DNA from: Oryzomonas sagensis | GTDB taxonomy: Bacteria > Desulfobacterota > Desulfuromonadia > Geobacterales > Pseudopelobacteraceae | Length of the DNA stretch: 64,000 bases | Reading direction: 5' to 3' | Assembly (NCBI RefSeq): GCF_008802355.1 | Contig: NZ_VZRA01000001.1 | Location: forward strand, 1,234,525-1,298,524 | In this document: positions 26,375 to 34,711 of the stretch, one piece after another | How positions within the stretch are numbered: position 1 is the first letter of the stretch | How the letters are laid out: every line of letters starts with the position of its first letter | Translations under genes and position numbers: made by a program | The notes under the pieces: model-generated | Told to the model about the DNA's origin: nothing | The model's database searches: none | Seen by the model: only the letters and a program-made list of their open reading frames with translations

Positions 26375-27556
26375 ATGAAGAGAGGTATGATCGGAGTGGT
26401 AGCTTTTGGTGCGGCGGTGGCGTTTGCGGTTCCCGCCATGGCCATTGACTTTAGCGGGTACGGCGCCATCAGGCTGGGGACCTTCTGGCAACAGAACCAG
26501 TACTACAATGCTGCGGGTGCCAAAAGAAGCGACAGCGACTTCAGCCTTGACCTGATGGGCGACAGCCTGGTCGGCGTGCGCGCCAAGGAAGGCGACTTCT
26601 CCGCAGTCGCGGAACTCGGCGCCTACAACCCCAAGGCGTACTCGAAAGGCCTTGAACTCCGTCTGCTGTTCGGCGAATGGAATTTCGGCAACGGCAAGCT
26701 GCGCATCGGCAGGACCCCCAGCCCCTATGTCTACCGCACCCAGCAGGTATGGGACAGCGACGGCGGTTTCAACGCCTACGGTTCCCTGTGGGACGGCCGT
26801 TATGCAAATATCAAGCTGACCATGAACAACGGCTTCTACTTTACCCTCATGCAGCCGAGGGTCGGCGCCCAGGCCAACAACACCGGCAACGTCACAAGTA
26901 GCGACGCCACTGCCGCCGCCTCGCAAACCGGGAACCTCTATCCCACCGCGGCTTACACCAACTATAACACCATAATGCCAAAGATTGTAACCGGTTACGA
27001 GGGCAAATTGGACAGGTGGACCTATGGCGGCGGCGTGGCCTACAATATGTACAACGTGGAGACATACGCTACGGCAACGGCCAATCCTGTCAAAACGGAC
27101 ATCCACTCCTACCTGGTCTTTTTCCACGGCAAGATCGATCTGGCGCCGGTGGAGCTATCCTATAACGTTTTTACCGGCCGCAACCTGGGCGATCTGATGA
27201 GCACTGCCGCCAGCGCCTATGTCACGAGCGGCGCCAACCCCAACGGTGCCGGTACCGGCGCATACTATGATGTCACCAACAAGGCAAACGCCTACAGCTA
27301 CGGTGGCTGGGGCCAGGTCGGCTATACCGTGAACGACAAACTCAAGCTCTATGCCGGCGCATCCTATGTCGCGGACGACAACCGCAAGACCCACGCCGAC
27401 GAGCGCCTGGCCACCTTCGTCAATGCCCAGTACCAAGTCAGCAAGAATTTCAAGATCGTGCCTGAAATAGACTTCATGAATGACATGACCAGCACGACCG
27501 GTGCAAAAGAACCCAGAACATTCGTCGCCGGCGCCAAATGGGAAATGGCCTTTTAA
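26375..27556 (+). CDS. Outer-membrane porin
   Basis: This 393-residue protein has a signal peptide (MKRGMIGVVAFGAAVAFAVPAMA) and then alternating beta strands rich in Tyr, Gly and Asn. It ends in a C-terminal phenylalanine (AKWEMAF), the usual beta-barrel assembly signal. A DxDF/NAYGSLWDGRYANIK region and a low-complexity Ala/Thr/Asn loop (about residues 168-190) suggest an external loop. It follows the periplasmic reductase by 139 bases, so it may admit the substrate. A TAAGGAG ribosome binding site and a terminator frame it. The exact porin family is not identified. Confidence 0.85.
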   Translation: MKRGMIGVVAFGAAVAFAVPAMAIDFSGYGAIRLGTFWQQNQYYNAAGAKRSDSDFSLDLMGDSLVGVRAKEGDFSAVAELGAYNPKAYSKGLELRLLFGEWNFGNGKLRIGRTPSPYVYRTQQVWDSDGGFNAYGSLWDGRYANIKLTMNNGFYFTLMQPRVGAQANNTGNVTSSDATAAASQTGNLYPTAAYTNYNTIMPKIVTGYEGKLDRWTYGGGVAYNMYNVETYATATANPVKTDIHSYLVFFHGKIDLAPVELSYNVFTGRNLGDLMSTAASAYVTSGANPNGAGTGAYYDVTNKANAYSYGGWGQVGYTVNDKLKLYAGASYVADDNRKTHADERLATFVNAQYQVSKNFKIVPEIDFMNDMTSTTGAKEPRTFVAGAKWEMAF

Positions 27557-27596
27557 CACCACCACAAGGCTCGCCTCAAGGGCCTCCTTCATGTTA

Positions 27597-27624
27597 TGGG
27601 GGGGAGCAGTCCCCCCCACTTTTT
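27597..27624 (+). terminator. Terminator after the porin gene
   Basis: Seven G residues (27598-27604) pair with seven C residues (27611-27617) across a 6-base loop. ACTTTTT follows. It closes the cytochrome-flavoprotein-porin unit. Confidence 0.8.
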
Positions 27625-27799
27625 CACGGGTAGCCGGACTCGCGGGTCAGCTCCCGTTGCGGTTCGAGTATCTGGACATCAAAAGCTTGTATGGGCCGAT
27701 GCCTGCCATGTCCAGGTTCCGGTATCCACGATCAGTCAACCATGCGGTAGAAAGACCATACAGCCACCATCGTCCCGGCTGTCCAAAAGGAGAACAGGT

Positions 27800-29485
27800 A
27801 TGTTACCGACACTACGGGCACCTTTCTTTGTACTCGCCTTGTTCCTGCTGATTCCCGTCCTGAACGCTTCGGCGGCCGTCAATGAGGCGCTGGTTCGTGA
27901 TTTCGCGCCGGTTTCGGGATACGTCGTCCAGCCGGCCGGGAGCGAGTTCATCATCGATCTGGATGCGCGGCAGCAGATTGCCGTCGGCGACATCTTCAGC
28001 GTCGTGACCCCCGGTGAAAAGATTGTCCACCCGGTGACAAAAGAGGTGCTCGGAACCCAGGATACCGTGAAAGGCGTCTTGCAGGTCACCCGCATCAAGG
28101 CGGGCTACTCCTATTGCCGCCCCCTCGGGTCCGTATCCGCCATCCGGAATGGAGACGTCATTCGCCGGTTCCAGAATATCGATGTTGATTTCTGGGACTA
28201 TACCGGCCACGGGGAACAGCTCTTCAAGGAATTACGCGCGGCTCTGCCCCAGCTCCCATGGCAAGGCTATGCGGCATCCCAGAAGAACAGGCCTGCAACC
28301 CCGGCTCTTCCTCCGGGAAGGCCTCCCGCCCTCTACTTCGTCCTTACCAGCCTGGGGTTGGATGTACGCTCGTCCGATTTCGAAATTATCCATAGGTATC
28401 CTGTTTTCGACCTGTACCAGGCCCGAACCGCTCCGGCTTCGGCCATCGAGCCGGCATCGGTGACGCAGGATACCGCCATGATCAGCCGCGGACCCGACCC
28501 GGGCTCGAAAACCTACTGGACCAGCCCGCCTATGAAGGGGATGCCGGTCGGCGTGGAAACGGGAGATTTCGATGGGGACGGCAAGCAGGAGATTGCGGTG
28601 GCCTTCGGCGACAGGATAGAAATCTACCGCCTGACCGGTCACGACTATCAACAACTGGCCACGGTCCCGCTCGGCGCCGCGATCAGGGCCTATCATCTCG
28701 ATGGGGTCGACCTGAAGGGAAACGGCCGGCCGCAACTCTTCGTTTCAGCCGTCACAAACGCCGGGAACCTGTCGGGCGTCATCATCGAATCGCAGGACGG
28801 CCAGTACCGCATCACCCGGAACGACATCCCCTGGCACCTGCGCCGCTTGACGATGCCGGGCGAGGGCCTTGTCCTGCTTGCCCAGAAGATGGGGCTCCAG
28901 GGACGCGAATTCGCCGGCCCCATCTTCCGGGTCAAACTGGCCGGCGGCGAGCTCGTTGAAGGCCCGACGGTGGACGTGCCCTCTAAAACGAATCTGTACG
29001 CTTTTGCCCTCCTTCCCACCAAAGGGCGGAACCTGTTCGCCTGTCTCGGAGATGACGGCTATCTGAATATCGTCACGCCGGACGGTCAGGTAGTGGGAAG
29101 CAGCGTCGACAGGATGGGGGGGAGTGAATCGTACCTGGAGATGAACGAAGAGGTGTCGAGTGGGGGAGAAAGCCGGATTTCGTACATCCCTGCCCGTATC
29201 GAGGTGAATGAAAACGGGGAAATCCTGGTTCCGGTCAACAGCGGTTTCAGCCTGCTCTCGCGCGTGCGGGTGTTTTCGAAATCGGAGATGAAAGCCATGA
29301 CGTGGGACGGCTCGACCCTGCGCGAGGCATGGCACTCGACGCAGGAAAAGAGCTACGTGGCCGACTTTCGCCTGGCGGATGCGAATAACCGGGGAGTCAA
29401 GGCGCTTGTGACCGCTGTTGCCCTTCCCGATTACAGCCCTTTTTCGACTCGCAGGGCGGTACTGCACGTATATGAGCTCCCCTGA
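27800..29485 (+). CDS. Secreted FG-GAP/VCBS-repeat-like protein
   Basis: This 561-residue exported protein has a signal peptide (PFFVLALFLLIPVLNASA). An N-terminal region (30-125) with a conserved VQPAGSEFIIDLDARQQIAVGD segment resembles flagellar FlgT-like or septal beta domains. A beta-propeller part follows, with an FG-GAP calcium-type motif GDFDGDGKQEIAV. GDDGYLNIVTPDG and ADANNRGVKALV look like further blades. The start is set by AAAAGGAG 8 bases upstream. It is just after the porin terminator, so its link to the reductase cluster is unproven. The function is unknown. Confidence 0.72.
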   Translation: MLPTLRAPFFVLALFLLIPVLNASAAVNEALVRDFAPVSGYVVQPAGSEFIIDLDARQQIAVGDIFSVVTPGEKIVHPVTKEVLGTQDTVKGVLQVTRIKAGYSYCRPLGSVSAIRNGDVIRRFQNIDVDFWDYTGHGEQLFKELRAALPQLPWQGYAASQKNRPATPALPPGRPPALYFVLTSLGLDVRSSDFEIIHRYPVFDLYQARTAPASAIEPASVTQDTAMISRGPDPGSKTYWTSPPMKGMPVGVETGDFDGDGKQEIAVAFGDRIEIYRLTGHDYQQLATVPLGAAIRAYHLDGVDLKGNGRPQLFVSAVTNAGNLSGVIIESQDGQYRITRNDIPWHLRRLTMPGEGLVLLAQKMGLQGREFAGPIFRVKLAGGELVEGPTVDVPSKTNLYAFALLPTKGRNLFACLGDDGYLNIVTPDGQVVGSSVDRMGGSESYLEMNEEVSSGGESRISYIPARIEVNENGEILVPVNSGFSLLSRVRVFSKSEMKAMTWDGSTLREAWHSTQEKSYVADFRLADANNRGVKALVTAVALPDYSPFSTRRAVLHVYELP

Positions 29486-29712
29486 ATCCGATGTGCGGTG
29501 ATCTGCGCCCAAGGTCGCGGCGTCGGCTGGTGGAATCAGGCGCCCGTCGGATTCGGCTGTTAACCGACACCCCCGGGAAGATGGTCGGCCTGCAGATTGT
29601 GGAACGGATTCCCCATGGAAATCCCGCCCACCGGGACCCGCAGCCGCTCCATGAGGACCAAACGGGAAAAACGGGGCCATCTGCTGGCAAACCTGCAAGA
29701 CGAGGACGTGGC

Positions 29713-30141
29713 ATGGAAGTTCAAAATAACCATCGATTCAAGAGACAGCATAAGGCCATGAACAATGATTCACGCATGCCGAGTAGGGGGATGACCGTCA
29801 GCGACAGCCGCTACCGGAACATCGTCGGTCGATTGGATGCCATGTTTGAACAACTTTTGCATAAGCCGGATAAAGATCTTGGAGCGGACGTTGACCGGCT
29901 GCTGGACACCATGATGGAGCATATCGATAGCGAGAATGGTTACATGAGGATGGTGGGCTTTCCCCAAGCCGTGCAGCACGGTCTCCACCACCAGTTCATC
30001 TGCGCCAGGACGGCCGAATTGCATTACCGCATCAGCAAGGGGCAGGAGATAACGCCCGAAGAGTTGAGCAAGGTGCGCCTGCTCTGGATGGAGCACATCC
30101 ATGTCCATGACCGGGCTTTCGAAGTGTTCCTGGCTTGCTAG
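29713..30141 (+). CDS. Hemerythrin-like protein with an altered first ligand
   Basis: This 142-residue protein has the four-helix hemerythrin pattern. Visible iron ligands are H70 and E74 (MEHIDSENGYM), H89 and H93 (QHGLHHQF), and H128 and D133 (WMEHIHVHDRAF). The usual first histidine of the DxxHxxL motif is a tyrosine here (DSRYRNIVGRL, Y34), so oxygen binding may be altered or lost. The chosen ATG has a GAGG 6 bases upstream; an internal ATG at 29758 is an alternative. The gene lies between the FG-GAP gene and a terminator. Confidence 0.75.
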   Translation: MEVQNNHRFKRQHKAMNNDSRMPSRGMTVSDSRYRNIVGRLDAMFEQLLHKPDKDLGADVDRLLDTMMEHIDSENGYMRMVGFPQAVQHGLHHQFICARTAELHYRISKGQEITPEELSKVRLLWMEHIHVHDRAFEVFLAC

Positions 30142-30158
30142 TGGCCGCGCGGCTAGTC

Positions 30159-30183
30159 GTGGGGAGTAAGCCCCCCGCTTTTT
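30159..30183 (+). terminator. Terminator after the hemerythrin-like gene
   Basis: GTGGGG pairs with CCCCGC across an 8-base loop, followed by five T residues. It begins 18 bases after the stop. Confidence 0.7.
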
Positions 30184-30316
30184 AGACTGCTTCGGAAAGA
30201 GTGACGACCATGGCACGCTCATTAGTAGCCTTGCGCGGCGCTGATTTCGGGTCGCGCCCCATATATCGCCACAGGAACGAATAAAAAAGCGCATTGCAAG
30301 AAAAGGAACGACGACC

Positions 30317-31525
30317 ATGAAGACCCGTAACCTGTTCCGGGGCCTGTTCCTGATCAACTTCGCCATTACCCTGGGTTTCGGCATCGCCGACGCCTTCTTC
30401 TCCATGTACGTCTTCAGCCTGGGGGCCCGGGGCCTCCTCCTGGGGCTGCCCCTGGTATTCTACTCCCTCTCCAAGGTCCTCTTCAGCCCCTTCATGGGCG
30501 CCTGGTCCGATCGGATCGGACGCAGAAAGATCGCTGCAATAAGCCTCGGCCTCTACCTGTTCGTCTCGGTCTGCTATTTCTTCACCACCAGCCTGCCCCT
30601 GATCACGGTCCTGCGCCTGCTCCAGGGGATCGGTTGCGCCATGTTCCGGCCGGTGGTGGTTTCCCTGGTGAGCGATTGCAGCTCCGCCAGGAAGCGGGCC
30701 ACGGTCATGGGGACCTTTGACATGTCCTTCTACGGCGCCTTGAGCGTGGGACCGGTTATCGGCGGCATCCTGAAGGACCTGTGGGGTTTCAGGGGGATCT
30801 TCGCCACCCTGGCCCTGTTGTGCATCCTGGCGCTGGCAGTGGCCCTGGTCTGCATCCCTGCCCAGAGGGTCGCGCCGCGGCAAAGGGGACCCGGCGAAGG
30901 GGGGCGCTTCCGGGACATCCTGGACGTGACCCGCCACAGCACCCTGCGGGGCCTTCTGGCCTTCATCTTCGGCCGGGCCTGCGGCATCTCCCTCCTGGGC
31001 GCCTTCCTGCCGATCATGCTCACCACCCGGCTGGGGCTGAACGGCACCCGGACCGGCCTGGTCATGGCCTCCACAAGCCTGGTGATGACCCTGCTCCTGC
31101 GTCCCGTGGGCATGCTTTCCGACCGGGCGCCGCGCAGGTCCCTGGTCGCGGCGGGGGGCACCATCGTCTCGCTGCTCTACTTCCTGATACCGATGGCGGG
31201 CGGATTCTCCCAGATACTTGCCCTCGGGGTGGGGATCGGCCTGTTCAGCGTCCTGTCCCAACCGGCCAGCACGGCCCTGTTGGTGGAGGAGGGGAGCCGT
31301 CATGGCATGGGGGTGACGGTCGGGACCTTCAACGCCGTGCTCAACCTGGGCTTCGTCTCGGGACCGCTCCTGGGGGCGGGGTTGCAGAATACCCTCGGAC
31401 TGACCGCCGTCTTCTACGCTGCAGGGATCATGGGGCTCGGCGCCGTGGCGCTGTTTATTAAGCATATTTCAGCAGAGGGAGGACATGCGAAACAAGATAT
31501 GGGACAAGCGGAAGTTCGATTTTGA
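30317..31525 (+). CDS. Major facilitator superfamily transporter
   Basis: This 402-residue inner-membrane protein has about 12 hydrophobic helices. The MFS loop 2-3 signature is GAWSDRIGRRKIAAIS, with a weaker partner in the second half (GMLSDRAPRRSLV). It resembles drug or sugar-phosphate efflux MFS proteins, but the substrate is not predictable. An AAAAGGAACG ribosome binding site precedes the ATG. The last 14 codons overlap a short frame with its own strong ribosome binding site. Confidence 0.88.
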   Translation: MKTRNLFRGLFLINFAITLGFGIADAFFSMYVFSLGARGLLLGLPLVFYSLSKVLFSPFMGAWSDRIGRRKIAAISLGLYLFVSVCYFFTTSLPLITVLRLLQGIGCAMFRPVVVSLVSDCSSARKRATVMGTFDMSFYGALSVGPVIGGILKDLWGFRGIFATLALLCILALAVALVCIPAQRVAPRQRGPGEGGRFRDILDVTRHSTLRGLLAFIFGRACGISLLGAFLPIMLTTRLGLNGTRTGLVMASTSLVMTLLLRPVGMLSDRAPRRSLVAAGGTIVSLLYFLIPMAGGFSQILALGVGIGLFSVLSQPASTALLVEEGSRHGMGVTVGTFNAVLNLGFVSGPLLGAGLQNTLGLTAVFYAAGIMGLGAVALFIKHISAEGGHAKQDMGQAEVRF

Positions 31526-31559
31526 CAAGTTGGCCGGGGGGCTATTTAAGAGGATGTAA
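31485..31559 (+). CDS. Possible 24-residue small protein overlapping the MFS gene end
   Basis: The frame starts ATG at 31485, four bases after a strong AGAGGGAGGA ribosome binding site. It encodes a basic 24-residue peptide beginning MRNKIWDKRKFDFDKL and ending in TAA. It overlaps the MFS 3' end in another frame. It may be a real small protein or just a by-product; no homologue is recognised. Confidence 0.35.
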   Translation: MRNKIWDKRKFDFDKLAGGLFKRM

Positions 31560-31615
31560 GGCCGTTTGCCGGAAAAGCGGTCGCTCGGCTGCCGTCTGCG
31601 TCAGCAAATAAAAAA

Positions 31616-31646
31616 GGGGCTAGCTGATGAGCTAGCCCTTTTTTTA
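31616..31646 (+). terminator. Terminator after the MFS gene
   Basis: A 9-bp perfect stem (GGGCTAGCT with its complement, loop GATG) is followed by eight T residues. An A-rich run on the other side makes it bidirectional. Confidence 0.9.
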
Positions 31647-31648
31647 AT

Positions 31649-31671
31649 TGGCGCGCCTGGAGAGATTCGAA
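31649..31671 (-). repeat. Displaced tRNA-Arg 3' end (candidate att repeat)
   Basis: Bases 31653-31671 are identical over 19 bases to 35122-35140, the T-arm and acceptor end of tRNA-Arg. The CCA complement TGG is also kept, and only the discriminator base differs. No tRNA body is attached here, so this is the expected displaced end left by tRNA-targeted integration. Confidence 0.8.
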
Positions 31672-31889
31672 TCCACTTTCAGTGGTCAGTTGAATCTCTA
31701 CTTTTTGGTAAAAATACTAATATGTTAGATAGTTATATCTAATGTGCCGGCTGGTTTTCGTTTGCAAACGTTCAACAGGATGCATCGGTTACCAAGCGAT
31801 TGGTCAAAGTTAAGTCAAAGGCCTTGAGCCCGTCAATAAAAATGGTGTACCTCCAGAAAGGAGGGGAGACCGGGGTACGCCCATAACAA

Positions 31890-32048
31890 CTATTTAAGTG
31901 AAATAAAGCGGGGCGGATCATGCCGGAATCGTTTGCTACAACGGACGGTACAGAAATGATGAAGTTCTCCTTTGTAGCTGAGCACCATTGCGGCCTTCTC
32001 CCCGTCGATCAATTCGCCGCAGACCGGATCGCGTACGACGTGATTCAT
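31890..32048 (-). CDS. YHS-domain small protein
   Basis: This 52-residue protein is almost entirely one YHS domain: DPVCGELIDGEKAA, YKGELHHFCTVRCSKRF and HDPPRFI. The CxG, FC and C positions typical of metal-linked YHS proteins are present. The ATG at 32048 has GGGAG 8 bases upstream; a TTG eight codons further up is less likely. YHS domains often accompany metal-transport or copper-handling proteins. None is adjacent here. Confidence 0.7.
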   Translation of the reverse strand: MNHVVRDPVCGELIDGEKAAMVLSYKGELHHFCTVRCSKRFRHDPPRFISLK

Positions 32049-32081
32049 GTCAATCTCCCGTTCCACACGCAAAGTGTTTGG

Positions 32082-32240
32082 CTAACTGCGGCAGCAAGCC
32101 GGAATACCGTATTTTTGCGCCGCGGCATTAATCTCCTTTTTGAGTTCCTTCTGGTTCTCCTCAAGCTCACGAACCTTGTTATTATCGATGGAGTCGGAAC
32201 TGTTGTATTCCCGGTTGATTCGTAACAATTCAGTCATCAT
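32082..32240 (-). CDS. Small coiled-coil hypothetical protein
   Basis: A 52-residue frame starts MMTELLRINREYNSS and has a charged heptad-like stretch (NNKVRELEENQKELKKEI), ending in a Cys-Cys pair. It lies 33 bases upstream of the YHS gene on the same strand, so the two could be one transcript. No strong ribosome binding site is seen, and a longer start at 32306 is possible. No function is recognised. Confidence 0.4.
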   Translation of the reverse strand: MMTELLRINREYNSSDSIDNNKVRELEENQKELKKEINAAAQKYGIPACCRS

Positions 32241-32384
32241 GGGGGCTGGTTTTCGTGTAGGCTCCCCCGCGTTATTGACAAGTAACCAACCTGCCGCATA
32301 GTGCATTGCTTGACGGAATCGTAAACCGAAATGCCCCCTCCATGGCTTACAACTGTTTTCAAATTATCCGCAAGATGAGAAAAT

Positions 32385-32526
32385 CACCTGCATGCATATG
32401 AAACGGTAACCGAGCTTTCAAACAATCTGATAACCTGGTTCACGTGGTACAACGACAACCGGAAGCATTCTTCGCTTGACAAGCGAACATCGAATGAATC
32501 TTATTTATGCAACCGGATCTGGCACC
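32385..32526 (+). pseudogene. 3' fragment of an IS3-type transposase
   Basis: A frame without a start encodes YETVTELSNNLITWFTWYN, then NRKHSSLDKRTSNESY. This is the C-terminal DDE-integrase ending found in IS3/IS481-type transposases (the YN-x-R-x-HSSL-x-TP pattern). The upstream part of the gene is missing and no inverted repeats were found. It is an insertion-sequence relic just before the histidine kinase gene. Confidence 0.7.
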
Positions 32527-32604
32527 TGAAGCCAAAACGTCAGGTCATTGCTCATTTCACCTTTCACACTGTCTCACAAGCCCCGCTCACCTCAGGAGGA
32601 AACA

Positions 32605-34533
32605 ATGCCAACTACCACAACCGAAATAGAGCCAACCATCCGACGCGATAGGAAAATGGCGGATTATGCATTGGAACAGTTTTATTTATTCTTTGAGAAC
32701 TCGTCCGACCTGTTGTGCATAGCTGATATTTCCGGTTATTTCAAGGTGTTGAGCCCAAGCTGGGAAAAGACCCTTGGCTATAACAATGAAGAATTATTAA
32801 GAAGGCCATATGTTGATTTTATTCATCCGGAAGACAAGGATAAGACTCTTAACGTAGTGCAAAATAATTTGAAACTCGGAATCCCTGTGTCCCATTTTGA
32901 AAATAGATTTTGCTGTAAAGACGGTACTTATAAATGTTTTTCCTGGGCAGCCAATTCTTTTCCTGAAAATAATGTAGTCTATGCCATAGCCCGAGATATT
33001 ACCGACCGTAAGCAGATTGAGCATGAACGAGAGCAGTATTATATCTTCTTTAAAACATCCCGCGACATGATGTGTTTTACCGACCCCAATGGTGCTTTTA
33101 TAAATGTAAACCCTGTCTGTACTGAGATTCTCGGGTTTTCCGAAGCAGAGCTCGTATCAAAACCCTTTATCGATTTTATCCATCCTGACGACAAACAGAA
33201 AACGCTCGATGAAATGGCACGGCAGCAGACAATCGGTTCCTCGTTGGCATTTGAGAACCGCTATATTTGCAAGGATGGTTCTTTTCGCTGGCTATCTTGG
33301 GGAGCCGTATATAACCGAGACGAAAAACGCACCTATGCGATTGCCCGTGACATTACAGAGATAAAGAAGTTGGAGGAAGAGAAAAATTTGCTTGAACAGC
33401 AGTTACAGCACGTCCAAAAATTGGAAAGCTTGGGTGTCTTGGCTGGTGGGATAGCCCATGACTTCAACAATATCCTCACCTCCATTGTTGGAAACGCCGA
33501 CCTGGCATTGATGAAGATAAATCCAGAATCACCAATAATACAAAACCTGCACAATATCGAGCAGGCAGCCTCTCGGGCCGCCGATCTTGCCAAGCAGATG
33601 CTGGCCTATTCAGGCAAAGGAAAGTTTATTGTCAAAAAACTTGATCTGGGCCTGTTGTTGGAGGAAATGCTCCACATGTTGGAGGTATCCATTTCCAAGA
33701 AAGTGGTACTGCGCCTCAACACCTCCCCGAATCTTCCCTCTATCGAGGCTGATCCCTCCCAGATGAACCAGGTGATTATGAACCTGGTTATCAACGCTTC
33801 AGAGGCTATCGGCGACAAGAGTGGTGTCATTAGCATCACCACCGGCTGCATGGATTGCGACGAAAACTATCTGAAGGGCACCTGGCTTGCCGAAAACATC
33901 ACCAATGGACTTTATGTCTATCTGGAGATCGCCGACACCGGCTGCGGCATGGACAAGGAAACGGTGGCGAAGATCTTTGACCCCTTCTTCACGACCAAGT
34001 TTACCGGGAGAGGTTTGGGCATGTCAGCAGTGATGGGTATTGTCCGGGGGCACAAAGGGGCCATCAAGGTCTACAGCGAACCCTCAAAGGGCACCACGTT
34101 CAAGATACTTCTGCCGACATCCGGCAAACCTGCTGAGATCTTCAATGTTGAATCCTTCGAAGACGACTGGAAGGGGAAAGGTAAAGTCCTGCTGGTTGAC
34201 GACGAGGAAACCGTACGTGGCATTGGCAATGAAATGCTGAAGGAGTTGGGGTTCGTTGCCATTACCGCAATTGATGGCTTAGAAGCCATTGAAGTTTTTA
34301 AACAGAACCCAGATATCGCCCTTGTCATTCTCGACCTGACCATGCCCCACATAGACGGTGAACAGTGTTTCCGGGAACTCAAACGTCTCAATCCCGATGT
34401 CAAGGTGATTATGTCCAGTGGCTACAACGAGCAAGATGTCACTCAGAAATTTGTTGGCAAGGGCTTAACCGGATTCATTCAAAAGCCTTACAAATTATCG
34501 GCACTGAAAGAGGTAATACAGAAAATTATGTGA
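32605..34533 (+). CDS. Hybrid histidine kinase: PAS-PAS-HisKA-HATPase-receiver
   Basis: This 642-residue protein has no membrane segment and is probably cytoplasmic. The domains are PAS 1 (about 22-135), PAS 2 (about 142-255), a coiled linker, and an H-box LAGGIAHDFNNILTSIVGNA with H285 as phospho-acceptor. A HATPase domain follows (N-box VINASEAIGD, G-box ADTGCGMD, FFTTKFTGRGLGM). A C-terminal receiver has acidic DDEE and D577 in LVILDLTMP. An AGGAGGA ribosome binding site fixes the ATG. Codon usage is AT-rich, unlike neighbours, in line with acquisition. No partner response regulator is intact nearby. Confidence 0.93.
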   Translation: MPTTTTEIEPTIRRDRKMADYALEQFYLFFENSSDLLCIADISGYFKVLSPSWEKTLGYNNEELLRRPYVDFIHPEDKDKTLNVVQNNLKLGIPVSHFENRFCCKDGTYKCFSWAANSFPENNVVYAIARDITDRKQIEHEREQYYIFFKTSRDMMCFTDPNGAFINVNPVCTEILGFSEAELVSKPFIDFIHPDDKQKTLDEMARQQTIGSSLAFENRYICKDGSFRWLSWGAVYNRDEKRTYAIARDITEIKKLEEEKNLLEQQLQHVQKLESLGVLAGGIAHDFNNILTSIVGNADLALMKINPESPIIQNLHNIEQAASRAADLAKQMLAYSGKGKFIVKKLDLGLLLEEMLHMLEVSISKKVVLRLNTSPNLPSIEADPSQMNQVIMNLVINASEAIGDKSGVISITTGCMDCDENYLKGTWLAENITNGLYVYLEIADTGCGMDKETVAKIFDPFFTTKFTGRGLGMSAVMGIVRGHKGAIKVYSEPSKGTTFKILLPTSGKPAEIFNVESFEDDWKGKGKVLLVDDEETVRGIGNEMLKELGFVAITAIDGLEAIEVFKQNPDIALVILDLTMPHIDGEQCFRELKRLNPDVKVIMSSGYNEQDVTQKFVGKGLTGFIQKPYKLSALKEVIQKIM

Positions 34534-34592
34534 CGGGGCTCTAATCCGTGTGCAAGGAGCAAACCCTGGCGACCTGACATTTGTTGTGCGGA

Positions 34593-34618
34593 GGGGAAAG
34601 CCTTGACGGCTTTTCCCC
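34593..34618 (+). terminator. Hairpin after the hybrid kinase gene
   Basis: GGGGAAAGCC pairs with GGCTTTTCCCC with one bulge and a 5-base loop. GTTCTTTC follows. It is a plausible terminator though the T run is imperfect. Confidence 0.6.
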
Positions 34619-34711
34619 GTTCTTTCGCCTCGGGCAGGCCGTGTAGCTGCTGAGCGAGAGTTTAGGCTTTCTGGTGCCTTATTTCAGGATGTTTTTTGCT
34701 CCCAACTTCCC

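Larger units (their letters stand above)
31560..31889. other. Intergenic region holding a terminator and the left island junction
   Basis: About 330 bases without a gene. It contains the terminator at 31616-31646 and the tRNA-Arg 3'-end repeat at 31649-31671. A short CCTCC/GGAGG hairpin (31850-31864), followed on the - strand by a T-rich run, may end the YHS gene. Confidence 0.6.

Noticed and set aside
31748-32256. An 11-13-base direct repeat GGCTGGTTTTCGT near 31748 and 32243 inside the island
   Set aside because: Too short and without flanking structure; could be chance, so it was not used as an island boundary.
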